DNA from: Fidelibacterota bacterium
Lineage (GTDB): Bacteria > Fidelibacterota > UBA8477
NCBI GenBank assembly: GCA_021734045.1
Contig: JAIPJR010000098.1
Coordinates: forward strand, 1-7,760
Length of the DNA stretch: 7,760 nt
Direction: 5' to 3'
Shown: piece by piece, positions 1-6,111 of the stretch
Position numbering within the stretch: the stretch's first letter is position 1
Layout of the letters: every line of letters begins with the position of its first letter
Program-made: the position numbers and the translations under genes
The notes under the pieces: generated by a model
The model's database searches: none
Seen by the model: the letters and a program-made list of their open reading frames with translations, nothing else
What the model was told of the DNA's origin: nothing

Positions 1-139
1 TGAGTATATTGAGATCTTTTACAACAGAATAAGAAAACATTCTGCGCTTGGCTATTTATCGCCGGTGCAGTATGAATTGAACGCAACGAAAACGGCGGCT
101 TAGGCTTCTCTATGTGTCCACTTTTTTGTAGCAATACCA
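1..139 (+). mobile_element. Right end of an IS3-family insertion sequence (partial)
   Basis: The window opens inside an insertion sequence. The transposase tail stops at 103 and is followed by a short non-coding stretch containing GTGTCCACTTTTTTG. This runs to an ACCA near 139, consistent with the CA terminal dinucleotide of IS3-family ends. The left end and the matching terminal inverted repeat are outside the window, so the exact boundary and any target-site duplication cannot be confirmed. The 139 boundary is my best guess from the CA ending and could be off by several bases. Confidence 0.55.
2..103 (+). CDS. IS3-family transposase, C-terminal fragment (5' end outside window)
   Basis: The frame beginning at base 2 encodes 33 residues and then a TAG stop at 101-103. 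It includes the strings [20 protein letters not shown] and VQYE. This is the well-known C-terminal signature of the integrase-core (rve) domain of IS3-family OrfB transposases, the segment just after the catalytic Glu of the DDE triad. The DDE residues lie upstream, beyond the window, so completeness and activity cannot be judged. The protein would cut and join the ends of its own element in the cytoplasm. It is followed directly by the probable IS terminus, which suggests an intact 3' end of the element. Confidence 0.85.
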   Translation, partial: EYIEIFYNRIRKHSALGYLSPVQYELNATKTAA

Positions 140-156
140 TTTCTTCTCAATTAAGC

Positions 157-522
157 CTCGGCTGCGCCTCGCCTGAGGGTGACATTTCACAGGGATTCAT
201 AAGATTTCTCTGAGTTCTCTGCGCTTGCTCTGGGGACTCTGTGGTTAAAGGGATTTTGGTTTTCCGGCGCTCTCGACAAGGCTCGCCGAAACAACCGCTC
301 TACCATAATCCTGTAACCACTACGCGGAAACCTTATTGCAGGGGACACGCTTTTTTTACCCACCCCTGCCCGGCTAAAGCCGGTCTGCCCCTCCGGCGGA
401 GGGGATTTACCTCAGCTTCAATCTGGTACCCGGTTTCTGGCTCCTGGGTTACTCATTTCTCATCACGCGTCACGCACCACTCATGTTCGTCCTCAATGAA
501 TCCAACCCGGCTGCCCTTCGAT
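157..522. repeat. 366-bp tandem repeat, copy 1 (complete unit)
   Basis: Bases 157-480 recur at 523-846 at a fixed offset of 366 bp, with only about nine substitutions seen by eye (for example C/T at 162/528, C/G at 388/754 and AA/GG near 272/638). The unit contains several smaller elements. A 'GCGCCTCGCC...GGGTGACAT' motif lies at about 163-185. A run of short TCTCTG-like units lies at about 208-244. Two hairpins follow: CCGGC-taaa-GCCGG at 370-383, and CCCCTCC/GGAGGGG at 388-404. A heptameric TCACGC tract begins at 462. Bases 481-522 separate the homologous part from copy 2. No convincing gene is present. Confidence 0.9.
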
Positions 523-846
523 CTCGGTTGCGCCTCGCCTCAGGGTGACATTTCACAGGGATTCATAGGATTTCTCTGGGTTCTCTGCGCTTGCTCTGGG
601 GACTCTGTGGTTAAAGGGATTTTGGTTTTCCGGCGCTCTCGACAAGGCTCGCCGAGGCAACCGCTCTACCATAATCCTGTAACCGCTACGCGGAAACCTT
701 ATTGCAGGGGACACGCTTTTTTTACCCACCCCTGCCCGGCTAAAGCCGGTCTGGCCCTCCGGCGGAGGGGATTTACCTCAGCTTCAATCTGGTACCCGGT
801 TTCTGGCTCCTGGGTTACTCATTTCTCATCACGCGTCACGCATCAC
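523..846. repeat. 366-bp tandem repeat, copy 2 (incomplete)
   Basis: This is the second copy of the unit beginning at 157, and it follows the first directly. Homology stops at about 846, within a heptameric microrepeat (ATCACGC, GTCACGC, ATCACGA at 828-848), so the last 42 or so bases of the unit are absent. The CCCCTCC/GGAGGGG hairpin of copy 1 is weakened here by C to G at 754. Divergence of a few percent suggests a fairly recent duplication. The sequence is non-coding as far as I can see. Confidence 0.9.
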
Positions 847-1031
847 GATTCAAATCGTTCGGGCGTCGATCGCCGGTTTAAGCCAAGATCTCTGCCAAGC
901 GAGCGGGATATGTAGTTATCCCACGAGATCCCGCCACTATGCTTCGCTACGGTCGGGATGACATACGATGACTTTCTACTTTTGACTTTTGACGCATACT
1001 CGTCATTAAATATCTATCGTCCACCAAAAGC
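847..1031. other. Non-coding stretch between the tandem repeat and the terminator
   Basis: No gene is visible. The stretch carries GCGGGAT at 903-909 with an inverted partner ATCCCGC at 928-934. It also carries the REP-like unit at 926-964 and a short direct repeat (ACTTTTG twice, 978-991) in a T-rich segment. The long frame that spans 241-915 ends here and is an artefact of the repeat. Confidence 0.6.
926..964 (-). repeat. REP-like palindromic intergenic element
   Basis: Read on the minus strand the element starts TGTCATCCCGACCGTAGCGA and ends GGCGGGATCT. This matches the general pattern 'TGTCAT-YCYGA-NCGNAGCGAAG...RRGATC' seen between genes in many bacterial genomes, a family recalled from memory and not searched. 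ATCCCG (928-933) and CGGGAT (954-959) form the outer stem. A related core, GCCTCGCC then GGGTGACAT, occurs in both 366-bp copies (about 163-185 and 529-551), so the three sites may be divergent members of one family. Confidence 0.6.
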
Positions 1032-1061
1032 AAAATCCCCGGGAAAACCGGGGATTTTTTT
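1032..1061. terminator. Rho-independent terminator, possibly bidirectional
   Basis: A perfect 8-bp stem ATCCCCGG (1035-1042) / CCGGGGAT (1048-1055) with a GAAAA loop is flanked by an A-run on the left and seven T on the right. The U-tract is strong for plus-strand transcripts coming from the repeat/IS side. On the minus strand it is shorter (TTTTGCTTTT) but still plausible as the end of the nifJ operon, whose last stop codon is about 45 bases away. Confidence 0.85.
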
Positions 1062-1106
1062 GAGACCATCCAGGAGGAAGTCAAAACGGGTTTAGTTACT
1101 TACACC

Positions 1107-2096
1107 CTATTTATAAGCGTTGAGTATCTTCATGTAATTGGCCCGCATGAGGGCTTCCGGGTCGGCAATATTGCGGTAATTCATACTGCCTTTTAGCTGC
1201 TCCACACTCTCATATTCATGCTCATCCAACCAGGCAATCATGTCATTCAGGACCTGCGTAATATGCCCGGGACCGTTTTTCAGCAGGGCCGAACACATCA
1301 TGGTTGTATCGGCACCGGCCAGCAACAACTTAATGGCATCTTCTGCAGAATGCACACCGGTGGTGGCGCCCAGGTCAATATTCAGTTCGGCTGAGAGAAC
1401 GGCAATCCACCGCAAGGGTAGGCGCAGTTCATCGGAGCTGCTGAGATTGACGCTGGGCTCAATTTCCAGATTTTCCAGATCAATGTCCGGCTGGTAGAAC
1501 CGGTTGAACAATGCCAGCGCATCCACGCCACTGTCAACCAACCGTTTGGCAAAGGCCGGCAGCGAGCTGAAATAGGGTGATAATTTCATGGATACGGGAA
1601 TTTTCACCTTACCCTTCACTGCTGTGAGAATATCCACATAGAGATCTTCGATGGATACGCTGGTGCGCTCCAGATCGGAAGGCAGCAGATATACATTCAG
1701 TTCTAATCCGTCTGCACCGGCTTCCTCCATCTTGCGGGCATGATCAATCCAGCCGCCAATGGAAATGCCATTGAGGCTGGCGATGATTGGAATATCCACA
1801 GCAGCTTTCAGCTTACGGATATGTTCCAGGTACTCATCGGGTCCGCGGGTGAATTCCTCCGGTTCGGGAAAGTAGGATAATGCTTCTGCGAAGCTGTCGG
1901 TCCCGTAGCTGAGAAAATGATCCAGCTCATTGGCCTCGTGATGAATCTGCTCCTCGAAGAGGGAGTACATCACAATAGCCGGTGCGCCGGCATCTTCCAG
2001 TTGTTTTACGGTATCCACTTCCCGCGACATGGGTGAGGCGGAGGGAACCAGAGGGTTTTTCAAATCAAAGCCCATGTATTTTGTATTCAAACGCAC
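1107..2096 (-). CDS. Dihydroorotate-dehydrogenase-like flavoprotein (function unknown)
   Basis: A 329-residue cytoplasmic protein with the FMN-binding TIM-barrel pattern of the DHOD/PreA family. Visible landmarks are NPLVPSASP (14-22), IIASLNG (104-110), ELN (132-134), SMKLSP (169-174, whose Lys is expected to contact FMN), GATTGV (243-248) and CSALLKNG (268-275, in the phosphate-binding region). True class 1 DHODs have ELN-x-S-C-P with a catalytic Cys, and class 2 enzymes use Ser. Here the segment reads ELNVYLLPSD, so no catalytic Cys or Ser is in place. Dihydroorotate oxidation is therefore doubtful. There is no ferredoxin domain of the PreA type. The start is GTG at 2096, supported by AGGAGG seven bases upstream; the stop is TAG. 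It lies 12 bases after nifJ and is surely co-transcribed, which suggests a role linked to pyruvate/ferredoxin metabolism. That role is inference. Confidence 0.88.
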   Translation of the reverse strand: MRLNTKYMGFDLKNPLVPSASPMSREVDTVKQLEDAGAPAIVMYSLFEEQIHHEANELDHFLSYGTDSFAEALSYFPEPEEFTRGPDEYLEHIRKLKAAVDIPIIASLNGISIGGWIDHARKMEEAGADGLELNVYLLPSDLERTSVSIEDLYVDILTAVKGKVKIPVSMKLSPYFSSLPAFAKRLVDSGVDALALFNRFYQPDIDLENLEIEPSVNLSSSDELRLPLRWIAVLSAELNIDLGATTGVHSAEDAIKLLLAGADTTMMCSALLKNGPGHITQVLNDMIAWLDEHEYESVEQLKGSMNYRNIADPEALMRANYMKILNAYK

Positions 2097-2103
2097 GCTG
2101 ATT

Positions 2104-2109
2104 CCTCCT
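2104..2109 (-). promoter_or_regulatory. Ribosome binding site for the DHOD-like gene
   Basis: On the minus strand AGGAGG sits seven bases before the GTG codon and overlaps the TAA stop of nifJ (TAAGGAGG). It fixes the GTG at 2096 as the start rather than the in-frame ATG seven codons later. The overlap suggests translational coupling with nifJ. Confidence 0.85.
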
Positions 2110-5100
2110 TACGCTTCCGGTTCTGGTGACAGGTTAGCCAGTTTACTGTAATGGTCGTATCGATTCTTGGCGATTTTTTCAGCCTGTTCCATGAGCATTT
2201 TTGCCCTTTCCGGCATGCTCTTGGTGAGCATTTTATACCGGGTTTCATTATAGGCATACTCGCTGAAATGGCGTGTAGGTGGTTTGGAATCCAGTTTCAG
2301 GGGATTCTCTCCGCCAGCCGCCATTTCCGGGTTATACCGGTACAGTGGCCAATGACCAGTTTCGGCAGCCAGTTTTTGCTGCTGCATACCTTTGGCCATA
2401 TTAATACCGTGGGCAATACAATGGCTGTAGGCAATGATAATGGAGGGACCCGGGTAGGCTTCCGCTTCCATAAACGCACGCACGGTCTGAGCGTCGTTAG
2501 CACCCATGGCCACCTGCGCCACATAGACATTGCCATAGGACATGGCCATCATGCCCAGGTCTTTCTTGTTCAGCGGCTTGCCAGCGGCGGCGAATTTCGC
2601 CACGGCTCCCAGCGGTGTGGCCTTTGAAGCCTGGCCACCGGTATTGGAATAAACCTCCGTGTCCAGCACCAGAACATTCACATCGCGTCCCGACGCCAGA
2701 ACATGATCCAGCCCACCGTAGCCAATGTCATAAGCCCAGCCGTCACCGCCCATAATCCAGACGCTCTTCTTCACCAGATTCTCAGAGATGCTCAAGAGCT
2801 GTTTGGCACGCGGGTCATCCAGCTTTTTCAGAATGGCGTCCAATTCAGCGACACGCTCACGCTGCTCATGAATGCCCGGCTCGTCGGACTGGTCAGCATT
2901 CACAATCGCATCCGCCAGGTTTGCATCAACCTTGCCGTCAGCCTGAAGCGCCTGGAGTAATTCCAGACCGTAAGCATGCTGCTTGTCAATGGTGAGTCTG
3001 AATCCCAAACCGAATTCGGCATTGTCTTCAAACAGTGAATTTGACCACGCGGGTCCACGACCGTCCTGATTCTTGGTCCAGGGTGTGGTGGGTAAGTTTC
3101 CACCGTAGATGGAGGAGCAACCGGTGGCATTGGCAATCACCATGCGATCACCGAAGAGCTGAGACGCCAATTTCACATAAGGTGTCTCACCACAACCGGC
3201 ACAGGCGCCTGAGAATTCAAACAGGGACTGCAATAATTGTGATCCTTTGACGGTATCGTGCTTCAGACGCGAGCGATCCACTTCCGGAATTTCCATGAAG
3301 AAATCCCAGTTGGCGCGCTCGGTTTCTCGCAGCGGAATCTGGGGTTCCATATTAATGGCTTTCCGGCTTACATTGGTCTTATCCTTTACCGGACAGACAT
3401 CCACGCAGATTTCACAACCGGTACAATCTTCCACCGCTACCTGCAAGGTGTACACTTCATTGTCCTGCCATTCACGACCACGAACCTTGGTCCACTTAAA
3501 GGTCTCCGGCGCATCCTTGGTCAGTTCCTCGTCATAGACTTTGGCGCGAATTACCGCATGGGGACAGGCCAGGATACATTTATTACACTGGATACAAATA
3601 TCCGAATCCCAAACCGGTACTTCGGCAGCGATATTTCGTTTTTCCCACTGGGTAGTGCCAGTTGGCCAGGTGCCGTCAATGGGCATTTTGCTCACTGGCA
3701 GGCTGTCGCCCTTACCAGCGATCATCATCGCCGTCACATCCTTCACAAAAGCAGGCGCTTTATCGGGGACTACGGCAGCTTTCTGGATTTTGCTGGTGGC
3801 TGCTTTCGGCTCGATTTTGTGCAGATTTGCCAGCGAATGGTCCACAGCTTCAAAGTTCTTTTTAACAATTTCGTCGCCCTTGCTGCCGTAAGTTTTCTTA
3901 ATGGCACCCTTAATCTTGGCGATGGCCTCATCCCTTTCCAGCACACCGGACAGGGCAAAGAAACAGGTCTGCATGATTGTATTAATCCGCACACCCATGC
4001 CGGTTTCTTTCGCAACTTTCAGGGCATCAATGGTGTAGAAATTCAGTTTCTTCTCAATGATGGTTTCCTGGATCTCTTTGGGCAATTTATCCCAAACCTC
4101 ATCCGGACCGTAAGGAGCATTCAGTAAAAAGGTGGCGCCTTCTTCCGCGCGCTCCAGAATGTCCTGTGTTTCCAGAAACACGAACTGATGACAAGCCAGG
4201 AAATTGGCTTTGTTAATCAGATAGGTGGCATGAATGGGGTCTTTTCCAAATCGAAGGTGAGAGACGGTCATGCTGCCCGATTTTTTAGAATCGTAAACGA
4301 AATATCCCTGGGCATTAAATTCGGTTTCCTCACCAATGATTTTAATGGAGTTCTTATTGGCACCCACGGTGCCGTCAGCGCCTAAACCGTAGAACATCCC
4401 ACGGAATACATCTTCCTCGTGAACGGAGAAGTCAGGGTCATAATCCAGACTGGTATGACTCACATCATCGTTGATGCCAATGGTGAAATGATTTTTAGGC
4501 TTCTCTTTGGTGAGTTCGTCGTAAACAGCTTTTACCATGCCTGCGGTGAATTCCTTGGAAGACAGGCCATAGCGCCCACCGATAATCCGGGGCATTTTCT
4601 CAAAGGGCAATTCGCCATTGGCGGAAGATTCCATCAGGGCGGAAACCACATCCAGATAGAGTGGCTCGCCCGGTCCACCGGCTTCCTTGGTGCGATCCAG
4701 CACGGCTATGGATTTCACCGTCGTGGGCAGAGCCTGAATGAAATGTTCCATGGAAAATGGCCGGTAAAGACGCACTTTCAATACGCCAACCTTTTCGCCG
4801 GCGTCCGTGAGAAATTCAGCCGTTTCCTGAGCGGCTTCTGCACCGGATCCCATAAGGACAATGACCCGTTCCGCATCCGGAGCGCCCACGTAGTCAAACA
4901 GGTGGTAAGCACGCCCGGTGAGTTTGGCAAATTTGTCCATGGCACTCTGGACAATAGCCGGGGTTTTTTCATAATATGCGTTGATGGTTTCCCGGGACTG
5001 AAAAAATACATCCGGATTTTGTGCGGTGCCCCGCAAGACCGGACGATTGGGGTTCAATCCCCGCTGACGATGGGCAATAACCAGGTCATCGTCTATCATT

Positions 5101-5678
5101 TCCCGGATTATTGAGTCGTCTAACTGCTCAATCTTCATGACTTCATGACTGGTCCGGAAGCCATCAAAAAAGTGGACAAAAGGTACCCGCGCTTCCAAAG
5201 TGGCTGCCTGGGCAATGAGCGCACTATCCATAACCTCTTGAACGGAATTGGCTGCCAGCAGGGCAAACCCGGTTCCGCGGGTGGCCATCACATCACTATG
5301 ATCCCCAAAAATGGAGAGCGCATGTGTCGCTACCGAGCGGGCTGAGACATGAAACACCGTAGAGGTGAGCTCACCGGCGATCTTGAACATATTCGGAATC
5401 ATAAGCAACAAGCCTTGTGACGCCGTAAAGGTTGTGGTTAAGGCGCCAGTTTGTAGCGCACCGTGAACGGCACCCGAAGCGCCACCTTCACTCTGCATCT
5501 CCACCACATCAGGGATTGTGCCCCAAATGTTCTTTTTACCAACCGCCGACCAGGCATCCGCCCATTCACCCATATTGGATGAGGGGGTGATGGGATAGAT
5601 CGCGCAAACCTCATTGGTTTTATGCGCCACGTGTGCCGCGGCTTCGTTTCCATCAATCGTTACCATATTTTTGGGCAT
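2109..5678 (-). CDS. nifJ: Pyruvate:ferredoxin (flavodoxin) oxidoreductase
   Basis: A 1189-residue single-chain PFOR catalysing pyruvate + CoA + 2 oxidised ferredoxin to acetyl-CoA + CO2 + 2 reduced ferredoxin, reversibly, in the cytoplasm. Domain order follows the Desulfovibrio africanus enzyme: pyruvate/TPP-pyrimidine domain (about 1-255), transketolase-C-like domain (260-415), CoA-binding gamma domain (416-625), linker (630-680), 2x[4Fe-4S] ferredoxin domain (685-790) and TPP-pyrophosphate domain (800-1170). Catalytic residues Thr31 (YPITPSS), Glu64 and Arg114 are present. Ferredoxin-type ligands are C695/698/701/705 and C752/755/758/762. Proximal-cluster ligands are C826, C829, C854 and C1087. 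The TPP motif starts GDGWAYDIG (978-986) and reaches the Asn of YSNTGGQ (1012). The long C-terminal arm (domain VII) of D. africanus is absent, as in many bacterial NifJ. The ATG has AGGAGG ten bases upstream. First gene of the operon. The name does not imply nitrogen fixation, since no nif gene is nearby. Confidence 0.98.
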   Translation of the reverse strand: MPKNMVTIDGNEAAAHVAHKTNEVCAIYPITPSSNMGEWADAWSAVGKKNIWGTIPDVVEMQSEGGASGAVHGALQTGALTTTFTASQGLLLMIPNMFKIAGELTSTVFHVSARSVATHALSIFGDHSDVMATRGTGFALLAANSVQEVMDSALIAQAATLEARVPFVHFFDGFRTSHEVMKIEQLDDSIIREMIDDDLVIAHRQRGLNPNRPVLRGTAQNPDVFFQSRETINAYYEKTPAIVQSAMDKFAKLTGRAYHLFDYVGAPDAERVIVLMGSGAEAAQETAEFLTDAGEKVGVLKVRLYRPFSMEHFIQALPTTVKSIAVLDRTKEAGGPGEPLYLDVVSALMESSANGELPFEKMPRIIGGRYGLSSKEFTAGMVKAVYDELTKEKPKNHFTIGINDDVSHTSLDYDPDFSVHEEDVFRGMFYGLGADGTVGANKNSIKIIGEETEFNAQGYFVYDSKKSGSMTVSHLRFGKDPIHATYLINKANFLACHQFVFLETQDILERAEEGATFLLNAPYGPDEVWDKLPKEIQETIIEKKLNFYTIDALKVAKETGMGVRINTIMQTCFFALSGVLERDEAIAKIKGAIKKTYGSKGDEIVKKNFEAVDHSLANLHKIEPKAATSKIQKAAVVPDKAPAFVKDVTAMMIAGKGDSLPVSKMPIDGTWPTGTTQWEKRNIAAEVPVWDSDICIQCNKCILACPHAVIRAKVYDEELTKDAPETFKWTKVRGREWQDNEVYTLQVAVEDCTGCEICVDVCPVKDKTNVSRKAINMEPQIPLRETERANWDFFMEIPEVDRSRLKHDTVKGSQLLQSLFEFSGACAGCGETPYVKLASQLFGDRMVIANATGCSSIYGGNLPTTPWTKNQDGRGPAWSNSLFEDNAEFGLGFRLTIDKQHAYGLELLQALQADGKVDANLADAIVNADQSDEPGIHEQRERVAELDAILKKLDDPRAKQLLSISENLVKKSVWIMGGDGWAYDIGYGGLDHVLASGRDVNVLVLDTEVYSNTGGQASKATPLGAVAKFAAAGKPLNKKDLGMMAMSYGNVYVAQVAMGANDAQTVRAFMEAEAYPGPSIIIAYSHCIAHGINMAKGMQQQKLAAETGHWPLYRYNPEMAAGGENPLKLDSKPPTRHFSEYAYNETRYKMLTKSMPERAKMLMEQAEKIAKNRYDHYSKLANLSPEPEA

Positions 5679-5688
5679 AATGAAAAAA

Positions 5689-5694
5689 CCTCCT
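5689..5694 (-). promoter_or_regulatory. Ribosome binding site for nifJ
   Basis: AGGAGG on the minus strand, ten bases before the ATG at 5678 and separated from it by an A/T-rich spacer (TTTTTTCATT). It supports that ATG, which also gives the standard NifJ N-terminus just before the YPITPSS motif. Confidence 0.85.
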
Positions 5695-5741
5695 ATTCAC
5701 TCATCCCGTAGCGCGTTTCTGTTTCACTCCGGTCCGTGTGG

Positions 5742-5749
5742 CAAAAATA
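5742..5749 (-). promoter_or_regulatory. nifJ: Candidate -7/-10 box of the nifJ promoter
   Basis: On the minus strand TATTTTTG fits the TAnnTTTG -7 consensus known for Bacteroidetes housekeeping sigma factors. A TTCG (one mismatch from the TTTG -33 box) lies 21 bases upstream, inside the adjacent inverted repeat. Transcription would start roughly 55-60 bases before the nifJ ATG. Whether this organism uses that promoter type is unknown, so the call is weak. Confidence 0.22.
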
Positions 5750-5777
5750 AATTCGGAACCTGCTTCATTCCGAATTT
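5749..5777. promoter_or_regulatory. Perfect inverted repeat upstream of nifJ, candidate operator
   Basis: AAATTCGGAA (5749-5758) and TTCCGAATTT (5768-5777) are a perfect 10-bp inverted repeat with a 9-base spacer, about 70-100 bases before the nifJ start. There is no T-tract after it in either direction, so a terminator is unlikely. It could be a binding site for a dimeric regulator or a hairpin in the nifJ leader. It does not match the Rex or FNR consensus as I know them. Confidence 0.5.
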
Positions 5778-5848
5778 GGTAAAAAATCGAGAAAAATATC
5801 TGATTTGCCGTGGTTGGTATTTGGAGTAAATCGCACATACACAGGCCA

Positions 5849-5869
5849 TTAGCACAATATCCGTGCCAA
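5849..5869. promoter_or_regulatory. Imperfect inverted repeat GCAC-N7-GTGC, candidate regulator site
   Basis: On the minus strand TTGGCAC-N7-GTGCTAA forms an inverted repeat with six of seven positions paired, about 170-190 bases upstream of nifJ. The GCAC-N7-GTGC core resembles NtrC-type enhancer sites. The left half plus downstream bases (TGGCACG-N4-TTGT) is close to a sigma-54 promoter but has GT instead of the near-invariant GC at -12. It may be a regulator site; function is unproven. Confidence 0.3.
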
Positions 5870-6111
5870 AATTGATTGTTAGGATTTATTAACGAACTCA
5901 CCACCGTAATTCCTCATTTTAACCCCTTAAAATATATGACCTTAGTTGTCACAATAGCGTAACTCTAAACTGAACGACTACCAGGGGATTGGCGGGTATC
6001 CGGTAACTTCTTAATACGGGATTCGGATGTTTCTCAGATTGGAGAAATTCGCGTTTTAGCGGGTCAATTTTTCATTGTATCCGCAGGTATCCCGGTAGAT
6101 TTTCGACTCAC

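Larger units (their letters stand above)
5679..6111. other. Divergent intergenic region between nifJ and the UDG-like gene
   Basis: These 433 bases hold no credible gene. They must contain the promoters of both divergent units. Seen by eye: a 10-bp-arm inverted repeat (5749-5777), a TATTTTTG box next to it (5742-5749), a second imperfect inverted repeat (5849-5869), an A/T-rich patch (about 5920-5945), and a loose direct repeat of GGTATC-CGGTA type (5994-6005 and 6085-6097) on the UDG side. I found no convincing sigma-70 -35/-10 pair for either gene. Confidence 0.6.

Noticed and set aside
157-846. CRISPR array
   Set aside because: There are only two long, nearly identical units of 366 bp, without short direct repeats separated by unique spacers of uniform length.
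241-915. A 224-codon plus-strand open frame across the tandem repeat
   Set aside because: It is open only because the 366-bp period is a multiple of three. Its two halves are copies of the same non-coding mosaic, the differences between copies that change codons are mostly amino-acid-changing, there is no ribosome binding site, and the peptide resembles no protein I know.
1107-2096. Calling the DHOD-like gene pyrD
   Set aside because: The catalytic Cys/Ser position is not conserved and no pyrimidine gene is nearby, so a firm pyrD name would overstate the evidence.
3258-4127. A 289-codon plus-strand frame opposite nifJ
   Set aside because: It is antisense to conserved PFOR coding sequence containing the ferredoxin-type cysteine motifs. 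It is a codon-bias shadow with no protein-like motifs.
4419-5114. A 231-codon plus-strand frame opposite nifJ
   Set aside because: It is antisense to the N-terminal half of NifJ, with no recognisable domain and no convincing start signal.
2109-5678. Evidence for nitrogen fixation from the nifJ name
   Set aside because: No nitrogenase or other nif gene is present. PFOR of this type is general anaerobic pyruvate metabolism in many bacteria.
5701-5904. A 67-codon minus-strand frame upstream of nifJ as a leader peptide
   Set aside because: It shows no ribosome binding site and no similarity to known leader peptides, and it overlaps the operator-like palindromes. Chance openness is more likely.
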